From contig CAYLXK010000019.1 of the NCBI GenBank assembly GCA_964387685.1, positions 1 to 64,000 on the forward strand: DNA of 64,000 nucleotides, given 5' to 3'. The notes under the pieces were generated by a model, which had not been told where the DNA came from, ran no database searches, and was given only the letters and a program-made list of their open reading frames with translations. The stretch is from Bryobacter sp964387685 (GTDB taxonomy: Bacteria; Acidobacteriota; Terriglobia; Bryobacterales; Bryobacteraceae). A program made the position numbers and the translations under genes. Positions 32,570-41,039 of this stretch are shown in pieces (position 1 is the stretch's first letter; every line of letters starts with the position of its first letter).

Positions 32570-32604
32570 ACATAACAAAGCCCCCAGGGTCATACCTGGG
32601 GGCT
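32570..32604 (-). terminator. rho-independent terminator of msrAB
   Basis: AGCCCCCAGG pairs with CCTGGGGGCT over a 6-base loop (32579-32604). Read on the minus strand it is followed by TTTGTTAT. It lies between the msrB stop and ccoS on the same strand, so it separates the methionine sulfoxide reductase operon from the oxidase operon. Confidence 0.8.
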
Positions 32605-32657
32605 GGGTTGGGTTTGGCGGCCCAACAAGATTGGGTCAAATGGCGCGGTCAGAGCCC

Positions 32658-33176
32658 CTAGGACTTCAGGCGCGGAACGAACTTCAGGCTCGCCGAGTTC
32701 ATGCAGTAGCGTAGGCCAGTCGGCTTGGGACCATCTTCAAAAACGTGGCCCAGGTGGGCGCCGCAGCGCGTGCACTCATTCTCGACGCGCACCATGCCCA
32801 GCGTGCTGTCGGTCACGTCCGTGACGTTCTCCTTGGCAATCGGCTGCCAGAAGCTGGGCCAACCGGTGCCGGAATCGAACTTCGTCTTGGAATCGAACAG
32901 CGCCGTATTGCAACAAATGCAACGATACAGGCCATCGGCGTAGTGCTTGTTCAACTTGCCGGTAAAGGCGCGTTCCGTGCCTTCGTGGCGCGTCACCTGG
33001 AATTCCAGCGGCGACAGTTTCTCTTTCCAATACGATTCGGGCTTCTCGATCTTCTCGACCTCAACCACACCGGTCTTTTTGCCGGTATCGTCGAACTCGA
33101 CAATTTTGACCTTCTTCGGGGCGGCGCTTAAAAAGGGTATGCTCATGGCGGCTAAGCTAAAGGTTCTACGTTTCAT
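32658..33176 (-). CDS. msrB: peptide-methionine (R)-S-oxide reductase, exported
   Basis: ATG 33176 has AGGAG 7 bases before it; a GTG 18 bases earlier is also in frame. Residues 1-19 look like a signal peptide with a basic start (K-R-R). The MsrB fold shows two zinc pairs, C86/C89 and C135/C138, G-T-G-W-P-S-F-W, and the catalytic Cys158 in R-Y-C-M-N-S-A-S-L-K-F. It reduces methionine R-sulfoxide. The gene lies just after msrA, and both appear targeted outside the cytosol, which suggests periplasmic repair. Confidence 0.93.
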   Translation of the reverse strand: MKRRTFSLAAMSIPFLSAAPKKVKIVEFDDTGKKTGVVEVEKIEKPESYWKEKLSPLEFQVTRHEGTERAFTGKLNKHYADGLYRCICCNTALFDSKTKFDSGTGWPSFWQPIAKENVTDVTDSTLGMVRVENECTRCGAHLGHVFEDGPKPTGLRYCMNSASLKFVPRLKS

Positions 33177-33193
33177 GGAGGTGCTCCTTTGCA

Positions 33194-33853
33194 CTACTTA
33201 CGCTTCCGGACGCAGCCCGGGTACATCTTCTTGAGCTTCAGGACTTTGGGGTCCGATACGGCCGAGATGTAAGGATTCTGTGGATTGTTGACCGAGTAGT
33301 TCTGGTGATAGGACTCGGCGGTGTAGAACTTATCGAGCTTGGCCAGTTGCGTCACGATCGGCCCCTTCAGGGCATGTGAGGCATCGATTTGCTTAATATA
33401 GGCTTCCGCGATCCGCTTTTGCTCGTCGTCGGTGTAGAAGATCGCCGAACGATACTGCGGCCCAATGTCGTTGCCCTGGCGATTAAGAGTCGTCGGGTCG
33501 TGGGCGACGCTGAAGAAGTACTTGAGCAGCGTGCCGTAGGTGACCTTCGAGGGGTCGTAAGTGATCAGCACGGCCTCGGCGTGAGCGGTGCGGCCCGTAC
33601 CGACGATGTCGTACTTCGCCGTTTCTTTGGTGCCACCGCTATAGCCGGAGACCGCGTCTTCCACTCCATCAATGATTTCAAAGACGGCCTCGACGCACCA
33701 AAAGCAACCCCCGGCCAGTACGGCCGTGGCCTTGGAGGAAGTAGAGGCTAGTTTCGCGTCAACAGCCGGCTCCGGGAAATCGGAAGCGGCATAGGAATCG
33801 GACATGGAAGCTCCTAGAAGCCCTACGAGGAGGGCGAGGGTCTGGTTTCTCAT
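33194..33853 (-). CDS. msrA: peptide-methionine (S)-S-oxide reductase, exported
   Basis: Residues 1-23 form a signal peptide ending near S-Y-A-A. The active site G-G-C50-F-W-C53-V-E is typical; most MsrA enzymes have C-F-W-C at this position. H-A-E-A-V, Y-D-P-S-K and F-Y-T-A-E-S-Y-H-Q-N-Y complete the fold. The ATG at 33853 is preferred over a TTG two codons earlier. The msrB GTG/ATG follows directly after its stop. It repairs the S form of oxidised methionine in exported proteins. Confidence 0.94.
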   Translation of the reverse strand: MRNQTLALLVGLLGASMSDSYAASDFPEPAVDAKLASTSSKATAVLAGGCFWCVEAVFEIIDGVEDAVSGYSGGTKETAKYDIVGTGRTAHAEAVLITYDPSKVTYGTLLKYFFSVAHDPTTLNRQGNDIGPQYRSAIFYTDDEQKRIAEAYIKQIDASHALKGPIVTQLAKLDKFYTAESYHQNYSVNNPQNPYISAVSDPKVLKLKKMYPGCVRKRK

Positions 33854-33935
33854 ACGCAAGTCTATTGTCTCCCCTCTATGATGTGGTTACGCTGCGCATG
33901 TTGCAATTTCGCTACGCTTAAAGCAGAGGACGTAT

Positions 33936-34376
33936 ATGAAAGCAATCTGGATTCCCCTGCTCTTTGGGGCCGCCCTGCTGGCCCCCGCTCAGGATGTGGT
34001 GAAAGATGCCGCCAAAGGCACTGCCCAAGGCGCAAAGGTCGCGGCGAAGGCGACTGAAAAAGGCGCCAAGGTAGCCGTCAGAGAGAGCGGCGAAGCCGCC
34101 AAAGATGGCGCCAAAGCGACCGAGAAAGGCGCGAAAGTCGCCGTACGGGAGACGAAAGAATTTTCCAAAGACGCCGTCGATGCCACGGGGAAAGGCGCCA
34201 AAGTGGCCGCCCGGGAAACAAAGGAAGGTTCCAAGGACGCTCTCAACGCCACTGAAAAAGGCGCGAAGGCCGTCGGCAATGGAACCAAGGAATTAGCCAA
34301 AGACGGCGCCGAGGCCACCGTCAAGGGCGTCAAGGCCGTCGGCAAGGTCATCGAGAAGCCTTTCAAGAAGAACTAG
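33936..34376 (+). CDS. secreted Lys/Ala-rich 22-residue-repeat protein
   Basis: A signal peptide (1-18, ending P-A-Q) precedes an all-helical, very basic chain of 22-residue repeats built on K-D-x-x-x-A-T-x-K-G-A-K-V. Four clear copies run from residue 52 to 139, and an older copy lies before them. The pattern resembles LEA group 3 and other amphipathic-helix desiccation proteins, and also histone H1-like tails. A role in envelope or protein protection during drying is inferred. There is a possible AGAGGA site before the ATG. Its end overlaps the convergent NTF2-like gene by 14 bases. Confidence 0.75.
   Translation: MKAIWIPLLFGAALLAPAQDVVKDAAKGTAQGAKVAAKATEKGAKVAVRESGEAAKDGAKATEKGAKVAVRETKEFSKDAVDATGKGAKVAARETKEGSKDALNATEKGAKAVGNGTKELAKDGAEATVKGVKAVGKVIEKPFKKN
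34089..34352 (+). repeat. tandem 66-base (22-codon) repeats inside the Lys/Ala protein gene
   Basis: Four successive 66-base units encode GEAAKDGAKATEKGAK..., KEFSKDAVDATGKGAK..., KEGSKDALNATEKGAK... and KELAKDGAEATVKGVK.... The phase is kept at 22 codons with conserved K-D and K-G-A-K positions, while the bases have diverged, so the units are old and under protein-level selection. Confidence 0.8.
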
Positions 34377-34839
34377 CTAGCTCCCCAGCTTGCCGGCCCA
34401 CTGCGGCCTCTACGAACTTCTCGGCCTCCAGGAACTCCTCGATCCGGCTGATGCGCCCGTCGCGGAAGCCGTACCAGATCATTCCCCGCATCTCATAAGG
34501 CTTGTTGCTTCCCGCCAGCAAGCCGCTTTCGTGCAATCGCACCGCAATGGCTCCAGGCTGTTCCAGCATCTCGACAATCTGGGGCTTCTGTTCCGTCAGC
34601 TTGGCGAAGTTGGTCTTGGTGGCCTGGGCGACGCTTTCAACGCCCTTCCAGGTTCCCGCGAACATTTCCCAGCCGTAGATCCGCAGTTCCACGTCTGGCG
34701 TCATGAAGTTCTCGAGGAGATCGTAGCGCCCGGCGCCGATTGCGCCAATGGCCGCGAGCAGAGTCTCCCTTTCAGTCGAAAGCGACGACTCCCCTTGCAG
34801 CAAGGTCTCTTGAACCGGTTCGAAATAGCGGGTTGCCAT
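34363..34839 (-). CDS. SnoaL/NTF2-like protein, 158 aa
   Basis: The protein has the cone-like NTF2 layout: helices with L-L-A-A-I-G-A-I-G-A-G-R-Y-D-L-L, then F-M-T-P-D-V-E-L-R-I-Y-G, G-V-E-S-V-A-Q-A, and the final strands M-R-G-M-I-W-Y-G-F-R-D-G-R-I-S-R-I-E-E-F. Proteins of this fold are small enzymes or ligand binders; the pocket residues do not point to one substrate. No signal peptide is present. It lies just 5 bases upstream of the TonB receptor stop on the same strand, i.e. it is upstream-transcribed toward nothing recognisable, and it converges with the repeat protein. Confidence 0.75.
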   Translation of the reverse strand: MATRYFEPVQETLLQGESSLSTERETLLAAIGAIGAGRYDLLENFMTPDVELRIYGWEMFAGTWKGVESVAQATKTNFAKLTEQKPQIVEMLEQPGAIAVRLHESGLLAGSNKPYEMRGMIWYGFRDGRISRIEEFLEAEKFVEAAVGRQAGELASSS

Positions 34840-34844
34840 AAAAT

Positions 34845-37800
34845 CTAAAACACGTACTTCAGCGCGAACTGCACGCGGCGCGGGTCTGCCGCCGACGTGA
34901 TGCGGCCAGCCGTCGGCGTTCCGATGCCCGTGGCGGGCGGAGCGAAATTGGCGGTGTTGGTGGCATTAAAGGCTTCGGCGCGGAACTGCACGTAGTGGCC
35001 CTCCCAGGGCATGCGGAAGGAGCGGCTCACCATCAGGTCCAGGTTCTTCACGCCCGGGCCATAGATCAGATTCCGGCCCGCGTTGCCGATCGTGCCCGGC
35101 GCACTCGGCACAAAGGCGCCGAGATCGAACCAGCCGTCAATGGAGCGCTGGTCCGCCGGCAAGTTCGGGTTGCGCACCCAATCGCCGCGCACCGCGCCGC
35201 CCAGGTTCTGGTTGTTCACATTTACGCTATGGGTCACCGGCAGGCCAGAATACAGCGCGACAATCGCGCCAATCTGCCAGCCGCCCAACAGCGCAGCGCC
35301 GACGCCGCTTTCGAGCATCCCCTTGCCTTTGCCAAAGGGAAGTTCATAGACCGTCGAGAGGTTATACGAGAGGCGCCGGTCGAGCGTGGAATTGCCGCGC
35401 TCGCGCCGCAGATCGTAGGGTGTAACTACGCCCGTCGAACCGTCCAGCAAGTCCTCGTTGTTGTAGTCGATGTTGTGGCTCCAGGTGAAGGCGCTCAAGA
35501 AGGTGAAGCCGCGGGCGAAACGCTTTTCCAGCTTCACGGCCAGCGAGTTGTAGCTCGAATTCGTGCCCGTCTGCCCCACGCTGATCGCGTTGAACTCGGG
35601 ACGGTTGAAGCGTTGATTGGCTGGCACCGTCGCATTGGGCGTCAGCGGCAGGTTGATGTTCTGCGCAAAGGTCAGGAACGAGCCCTTGGTGCCGTTGTAG
35701 CCCAGCGTCAGGAGAATATCCAGCGGCAAGGTCCGCTGCACATCGAAGAACCACTGATAGGCCATGAGGTTTTCGCGGAAATCGGGGAACACATTGATCG
35801 AGGCGCCGCGCGGAATTGTGGTGCCGAAGGTGAGCGTGGGAAAGCCGTTGCGCACCATTACGCTGGTCGTTTCATTGTTGTTCTGGATCCCTATTTCGGT
35901 GGCGCGCGGCGGGCCGGGGGTAAACAAGGCATTGTCCGTACCCAGGTTGTTCGGCTCGCCGTAGAAAGTGCCCGCGCCCGCGCGGATCACCGTCTTCGCG
36001 TTCAGGCTATAGGCAAGCCCCAAGCGCGGCGCGATGTTGTTGTAATCGTTGCGGCAGGCGCAGGAACCTTCCGTCGGAAACGTCACGCGCTCGTCGGCCA
36101 GAGTCGGCACATTCAAGCCCGCCAGCAGGTACCGCGAGACGCCCTGTCTATCGGGATCGACGAACGTGGCCTTATAAAACACCTCATAGCGCAACCCGGC
36201 GTTGATGGTGAGCTTGCGCGACACCTTCCAGTCGTCCTGCATAAAGATGCCCCAGTAGCGATTGTCGATATCTTCGCCCTGGTTGGTGCCGTAGCTGCCG
36301 CCGGAGGCCCAACCCAAGAGCATGTCGGCAAAGCCATTGCCGGTATTGGCGCGACTGCTGCCCACGTTCGGGTTCTGCGACGTGAAGCGGCCATCAAAGG
36401 CGAACTGCCCGCGGCGGAAGCGCGAAGCGTTGCGGAATTGATTGGTGTGCCGAACCTCCCCGCCGAATTTCATGCTGTGTTTGCCCAACTGCACCACGGT
36501 TCCGTTGTTGAGCAAGAAGGTGTTCAGGTTATTGAAATTGGGCCAGAAGCTCCGCGAGCCGACCTCGGCAAAGCCGCTGGGAGAGAAGCGCGCAAAGCCA
36601 TTATTCTTGTTGCCGTCGTTCAAGTAATCAGCCGGAGCGTTCTTGATGCCATACAGTGCATTGTCGTAGGTCTCGTAAGGAATATCGAGCACCGTATTGA
36701 ACTGCGTCCAGCCAAAACGCAAATCGTTGAATACGTTCTGGCTCAAAGTAGACGTGAGGCTCGAGGCCAGGTTCTTGCCGCGCAGTACAATCGATTGTCC
36801 CTGGCCGCCCGCCGCCGGGAAGGGCAGCGTACCGTTTTCCAGGCGGTCTTGATTGCGCTGGCTCCAGCGAGCGAAGAAGCGATGCCGCTCGTTGAAGTTA
36901 TGATCCCCGCGGAAGTCGTATTGGTCGGCGTCGTCGGAATCCGAAGGCGCAAAAAAGTAATTGTTCGGCGCGTTGTCCAGGCCCGCGACGTTCGAGGTGG
37001 GATAGAGCGCAATCACTTTGGCCACCACCGGATCAATGCGCGACGCGGGAATCGTGTTGTTGGGGAATTGCGTGCGCACCGCCGTCGCGCCCGTGCCCAC
37101 GAGCGTCAAGGGATCGTAGATGTTGCGCCGCACCGCCGGCTGGTTGTTGAAGTTATAGCGCTCAATTAAGTCGCGGCTGGGCACGCTTTGCACATAGGAT
37201 TGCCCAAGGCGGATGCGCGTCCCCTGGAAGCTGCCAAAGAAAAACGTCTTATCTTTGATCACCGGCCCTCCCAGGGTTGCGCCGAATTGATTCTGCCGAT
37301 AGGTGGGCTTCTTCGATCCAGCGCGGTTGGCGAAAAAGTTCGTACCGTCGAGCTTATCGTTGCGCAGAAATTCGTAAGCGCTGCCATGAAACTGATTCGT
37401 GCCGCTCTTGGTGGATACCAGCACCTTCGCGCCCGCGCGATAGCCGTACTCCGCGCTCATATTGTTCGTCACCACCTTGAATTCCGTCACGGCATCGACG
37501 GGCGGCTTGACGGCTTGCGCCTCAAAGCCCAATTGCCCGCCGGAAGTGCGCGAGCTATTGTCGTTGCCGTCGAGCAACACATTGTTTTGCGCAATCTGCA
37601 TGCCGACGGCGGAGAACGCGCCCTCGCCGCGCGCGCGGCTGCCAGCATTCGCGTTGCCGCCCGGCAGCACGCCGGTGGTGAAGAGCGCGAGCTGCAGATA
37701 GTTGCGGCCGTTCAGCGGCATTTCGAGAATGCGCTTCGAGTCGATCACCTGGCCCACTTCGCTGGTCTCGGAATTGATGATCACCGCCGAGGAGGAGACC

Positions 37801-38135
37801 TCAATCGACTCGACCACGTTACCCGGCTTCAGCTCAAAGTCCAGCCGCGCCGTCTGGCCGGTTTCCAGCTTCACTTCGTTCACCTTTTGGGCGGAAAAGC
37901 CCGGGCTCGCGACGTTAATGCGAAAGCGGCCCGGCTCCAGCAGCGGCACGGAATAAAAGCCATCGTTATTGGTTGTGGCGTTGCGCGCCACGCTGGTTTC
38001 AACGTTGGTGATCGTGACGTTCGCACCCGCAATCACGGCCTTGGACGCGTCCGTCACGATGCCTTGAATGGCGGAGCTTTGTCCCCACATCGATAGTGGC
38101 AGGGCAAGCAGAAAAAGTGCAAGGGAACGCAACAT
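34845..38135 (-). CDS. Oar-like TonB-dependent outer-membrane receptor with carboxypeptidase-regulatory domain
   Basis: A signal peptide (1-19) is followed by a carboxypeptidase-regulatory-like beta sandwich (I-Q-G-I-V-T-D-A-S-K-A-V-I, T-N-N-D-G-F-Y-S-V-P-L-L-E-P-G), a plug domain (about 110-230, with M-P-L-N-G-R-N-Y and L-D-G-N-D-N-S-S), and a long barrel ending with aromatic Y-V-F, the usual signal for barrel assembly. At 1096 residues it is a normal size for the acidobacterial Oar-type group. Such receptors import large or scarce substrates such as oligosaccharides or metal complexes; the ligand is unknown. No TonB or ExbBD genes are adjacent. Confidence 0.93.
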   Translation of the reverse strand: MLRSLALFLLALPLSMWGQSSAIQGIVTDASKAVIAGANVTITNVETSVARNATTNNDGFYSVPLLEPGRFRINVASPGFSAQKVNEVKLETGQTARLDFELKPGNVVESIEVSSSAVIINSETSEVGQVIDSKRILEMPLNGRNYLQLALFTTGVLPGGNANAGSRARGEGAFSAVGMQIAQNNVLLDGNDNSSRTSGGQLGFEAQAVKPPVDAVTEFKVVTNNMSAEYGYRAGAKVLVSTKSGTNQFHGSAYEFLRNDKLDGTNFFANRAGSKKPTYRQNQFGATLGGPVIKDKTFFFGSFQGTRIRLGQSYVQSVPSRDLIERYNFNNQPAVRRNIYDPLTLVGTGATAVRTQFPNNTIPASRIDPVVAKVIALYPTSNVAGLDNAPNNYFFAPSDSDDADQYDFRGDHNFNERHRFFARWSQRNQDRLENGTLPFPAAGGQGQSIVLRGKNLASSLTSTLSQNVFNDLRFGWTQFNTVLDIPYETYDNALYGIKNAPADYLNDGNKNNGFARFSPSGFAEVGSRSFWPNFNNLNTFLLNNGTVVQLGKHSMKFGGEVRHTNQFRNASRFRRGQFAFDGRFTSQNPNVGSSRANTGNGFADMLLGWASGGSYGTNQGEDIDNRYWGIFMQDDWKVSRKLTINAGLRYEVFYKATFVDPDRQGVSRYLLAGLNVPTLADERVTFPTEGSCACRNDYNNIAPRLGLAYSLNAKTVIRAGAGTFYGEPNNLGTDNALFTPGPPRATEIGIQNNNETTSVMVRNGFPTLTFGTTIPRGASINVFPDFRENLMAYQWFFDVQRTLPLDILLTLGYNGTKGSFLTFAQNINLPLTPNATVPANQRFNRPEFNAISVGQTGTNSSYNSLAVKLEKRFARGFTFLSAFTWSHNIDYNNEDLLDGSTGVVTPYDLRRERGNSTLDRRLSYNLSTVYELPFGKGKGMLESGVGAALLGGWQIGAIVALYSGLPVTHSVNVNNQNLGGAVRGDWVRNPNLPADQRSIDGWFDLGAFVPSAPGTIGNAGRNLIYGPGVKNLDLMVSRSFRMPWEGHYVQFRAEAFNATNTANFAPPATGIGTPTAGRITSAADPRRVQFALKYVF

Positions 38136-38150
38136 AATCCCTACACCCTA

Positions 38151-39305
38151 TCAAAGAATCGGTTCTTCCCAACTCTTGGCCAGGGTCTGCGCCGCCTTCT
38201 TTTCCGATTCCGTCGCGGCGCTGGCCAAAGCTTGGGCTATGGCTTCTTTCCTTTGTGTCCGGTCGCCGCTCTCGCTATAGGCCGTAGCAAGCGCCAGCCA
38301 CCAGGAGGACTGGCTCGGACGTGCTCGGCAAGCGTCCTCCAGCAAACGAATCGCCTCCTGGGCCCGGCCGTCGTCTAGGAGCCGGAGTCCTTTGAGAAAG
38401 CCGCGCTCGGCCTCGCCTTCGGTCGCGCTCTCCAGGCCCGCCAAGTGCCGCGCGTCTATTTCGAGCTCGGCGGCTTCCTGGCGCCGCAGCACTGTTAGTA
38501 CGGGGAGCGGCGGCGCAGCGGCCTCCACGCTCTGCTTCCTTTCAATTCCCAATCCCTCCGCCGCCAAAGGCTCCCGTAGGCGGCCCAACACCGCCTCGGC
38601 CACCTCCCAACGAAAGGCCTCCGTGCGCAGCCGGCCAAGCAACTCCTTCCATTGCGGTCGCCCCGCCATCTCCGCCACCCTCGCCCAAGCCCAGGCGTAG
38701 CCGGCAGCGTCCAGCGGCTTCGTTTCCAGGTCGCGACGGCTCCAGGCAGTCGTGCTCTTCAGCAAAGCGCGGCGATGGTTGGGGATCGCGCCGACAGCGA
38801 TCTGCCGCGCCCCATTCCAGCGCAGCGTCGAATAATATTCGCAAAGCCCTTCCACCAGCCAAGCGGGCTGGCGCGCCAACACCCGGTCCAACACCGCGTG
38901 CAGGTATTCGTGGCCGAGCACCTGTTCGAGGTCCGCGGCACTTTCTTGAACGGCCAGCCAGTCCGTGCGCGGCCCCGTAAAATACAGTCCCTCTTCCCGC
39001 CCGCTTAGGCGCACGCGTCGCCAATCCGCGCGCCGCGAAGGGATCCAAACTGCTACCGCTCGCGCGGGAACCCACTCTTCTCCCTGCAGGGCAACGAGCG
39101 CGGTCCGCAAACTCTCCAGGCGCTGTAAGGCTTTTTCGGCATACTTCGTTCCGCCAATCATGCGAAAATGGGAACTCCGGTAGGCCACCTCCTCCGTTTG
39201 CGCGAATGCCATGCCGCTCAGCGCCCAGCCTAGGCCCATGATCGCGGCCACCCGCGCGCGCCATCGCGCTAATAAAAAGTTTGAATTGTCGAACGGATAG
39301 GACAT
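38151..39305 (-). CDS. secreted gluzincin-type (peptidase MA-like) protein with TPR-like tail
   Basis: A signal peptide spans about 15-36 (the start could also be Met23). The zinc-peptidase motif H132-E-Y-L-H136 lies in L-G-H-E-Y-L-H-A-V-L, followed after about 18 residues by W-L-V-E-G-L-C-E-Y-Y, where the downstream Glu is the third ligand in MA-like peptidases. Residues 280-384 form TPR-like helices (A-Q-E-A-I-R-L-L-E-D-A). It is upstream of and on the same strand as the TonB receptor, so the two may be co-transcribed. Peptidase activity is probable but not proven by sequence. Confidence 0.8.
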   Translation of the reverse strand: MSYPFDNSNFLLARWRARVAAIMGLGWALSGMAFAQTEEVAYRSSHFRMIGGTKYAEKALQRLESLRTALVALQGEEWVPARAVAVWIPSRRADWRRVRLSGREEGLYFTGPRTDWLAVQESAADLEQVLGHEYLHAVLDRVLARQPAWLVEGLCEYYSTLRWNGARQIAVGAIPNHRRALLKSTTAWSRRDLETKPLDAAGYAWAWARVAEMAGRPQWKELLGRLRTEAFRWEVAEAVLGRLREPLAAEGLGIERKQSVEAAAPPLPVLTVLRRQEAAELEIDARHLAGLESATEGEAERGFLKGLRLLDDGRAQEAIRLLEDACRARPSQSSWWLALATAYSESGDRTQRKEAIAQALASAATESEKKAAQTLAKSWEEPIL

Positions 39306-39321
39306 TCCCTAGCATCATCCT

Positions 39322-40086
39322 ATGGGTTCCATTACCATGACCGAACCACAGTCTTCGCAAGTCGCTCTCTTGCATCGCATTTCGAGCATCGTATCGAGCC
39401 AACGCAGCCTGGACGAAATGCTCGGCGAGATCATCGGCCTCACCGTGCAAGTCACGAACTGCGACGCCGCCCTGGTCTATTTGATCGAGAAGGAATCCGG
39501 AGAAATCGTTCTGCGCGCCTCGCAAGTGCCTCACGCCCAGGATCTGAACCTCTTGAGCATGAAGGTGGGCGAAGGCGTGACGGGCTGGGTGGCCGAACAC
39601 AAGAGCGTCGTGGCGCTGGCGGCCAACGCGGGTCTCGACCATCGCTTCAAACGCTTCCAGGGTCTGGTCGAAGACACCTACGAAGCCTTTCTATCGGTAC
39701 CGCTCATCAATCAGGGCGAGATCATCGGCGTCATCAACGTCCACCATCGCGAGGCGCATCCGCATTCGGCCGAAGAGATTTCGCTGCTTACCTTCATCGG
39801 CGAGCAGATGGGCGTGGCTATCTCCAAGGGCGTGCTGAGCGAAGAGAACCAGCGCCTGGTCGCGGAGACGGAAGAGATGAAGCGGCAACTCGAAACCCGC
39901 AAACTGGTCGAGCGGGCCAAAGGCATCCTGCAGCATCGTTATCACTTGACCGAAGAAGAAGCCTATCTGCGCCTGCGCAATGAAAGCCGCCGCCATCGCA
40001 AGCCGATGAAGGAACTGGCCGAGGCCATCATCCTGTCCGAGGAACTGGCACGCAAGAGCGACCCGGACGAAGCCGAAAAAGAATAA
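39322..40086 (+). CDS. GAF-ANTAR RNA-binding antiterminator
   Basis: Residues 12-170 are a GAF sensor (D-A-A-L-V-Y-L, G-E-G-V-T-G-W-V-A-E, S-V-P-L-I-N-Q-G-E-I-I-G-V-I-N-V). A coiled coil (175-200) leads to a carboxy-terminal ANTAR domain: A-K-G-I-L-Q-H-R-Y-H-L-T-E-E-E-A-Y near residues 205-235. ANTAR domains bind paired hexanucleotide-loop hairpins in mRNA leaders and prevent termination. The start may be Met1 or Met6. It is divergent from the gluzincin gene, with only 16 bases between. Targets are not obvious in the window. Confidence 0.9.
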   Translation: MGSITMTEPQSSQVALLHRISSIVSSQRSLDEMLGEIIGLTVQVTNCDAALVYLIEKESGEIVLRASQVPHAQDLNLLSMKVGEGVTGWVAEHKSVVALAANAGLDHRFKRFQGLVEDTYEAFLSVPLINQGEIIGVINVHHREAHPHSAEEISLLTFIGEQMGVAISKGVLSEENQRLVAETEEMKRQLETRKLVERAKGILQHRYHLTEEEAYLRLRNESRRHRKPMKELAEAIILSEELARKSDPDEAEKE

Positions 40087-40098
40087 TACTGAAAAGGA

Positions 40099-41037
40099 TT
40101 GAGTTCGTTCGAGCCTCTTTTTCCTAACGGCGACCTTTCCACCCTCGCCACCAACTTCTGGCCCCGCAACTTAGACCTGGGGCGATTTCCGGCCCATTTG
40201 GATTACTACCAGACCGAGCCGGAAGTGCGCGTGCTGGCTGCGCGCCACGAACCGTTGGGCCCCGCGCGGGCCAATCTCGTTCTGCTGCACGGCCTCGAAG
40301 GCTCGCACGACAGCGGCTACATGCTCTCCATGGCCCAGGCGGCTTTGACACGCGGCTTTCGCGTGCATCGCCTGAACATGCGCACCTGTGGTGGAACGGA
40401 AGCCCTGGCGCCGACCCTTTATCATGCGGGCCTGACGAGCGACTTGCGCTACGTCGTCAGTCAACTCGCTCCGCCCGTCTTCCTGATGGGTTATTCGCTG
40501 GGCGGCAATGTGGTTCTGAAGCTGGCGGGCGAATGGGGCGAGGAGTCTCCCTTGGCGGGCGTGGTTAGCGTTTCGACGCCGCTCGATCTGATGGCCTGCT
40601 GCCTGCGCATGCAGGAGCCGCGCAATTGGCTCTATTCGCAGAAGTTCATCAGGAGCTTGAAGGCTCGCTACACCCGCCGCCACTTGGCTTACCCGGATCG
40701 CTTCCCGCTCGATGGCCTGGAGCAAGTGCGCAGTGTGCTGGAGTTTGACGATCAGTTCACGTCCAAAGCATTTGGATTCGGCGACGCCGCCACTTACTAT
40801 CGAACGCAATCGAGCTTAGGCTACTTACAGCGCATCCGGACGCAAACGTTACTCATTCACTCCGCCGACGACCCGCTGATTCCGGAACGGGTCTACCGCA
40901 ACGCGCAGATCGAAGACAATCCCCGTCTTGAGCTTTGCCTCACGAGGCACGGCGGCCACGTCGGCTTTCTAGCTCGCTCCGGCCCGCGCTTTTGGGCTGA
41001 AGAACGCGCCGCCGAGTGGATCGCGTCGCGGCTTTAA
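40099..41037 (+). CDS. YheT-family alpha/beta hydrolase
   Basis: The motif L-L-H-G-L-E-G-S-H-D-S-G-Y near residue 65 and the nucleophile G-Y-S-L-G-G-N near 135 are characteristic of the YheT group. The acid lies in H-S-A-D-D-P-L and the His in R-H-G-G-H-V-G-F-L. YheT-type enzymes act on small esters or lipids; the physiological substrate is unclear. The start is a TTG 12 bases after the previous stop, with AAGGA immediately before it, so the start is uncertain. Probably co-transcribed with the GAF-ANTAR gene. Confidence 0.85.
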   Translation: MSSFEPLFPNGDLSTLATNFWPRNLDLGRFPAHLDYYQTEPEVRVLAARHEPLGPARANLVLLHGLEGSHDSGYMLSMAQAALTRGFRVHRLNMRTCGGTEALAPTLYHAGLTSDLRYVVSQLAPPVFLMGYSLGGNVVLKLAGEWGEESPLAGVVSVSTPLDLMACCLRMQEPRNWLYSQKFIRSLKARYTRRHLAYPDRFPLDGLEQVRSVLEFDDQFTSKAFGFGDAATYYRTQSSLGYLQRIRTQTLLIHSADDPLIPERVYRNAQIEDNPRLELCLTRHGGHVGFLARSGPRFWAEERAAEWIASRL

Positions 41038-41039
41038 AC

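Noticed and set aside
34995..37169. 724-codon + strand frame inside the TonB receptor
   Set aside because: Antisense to a clear receptor gene; no motif, signal or ribosome binding site.
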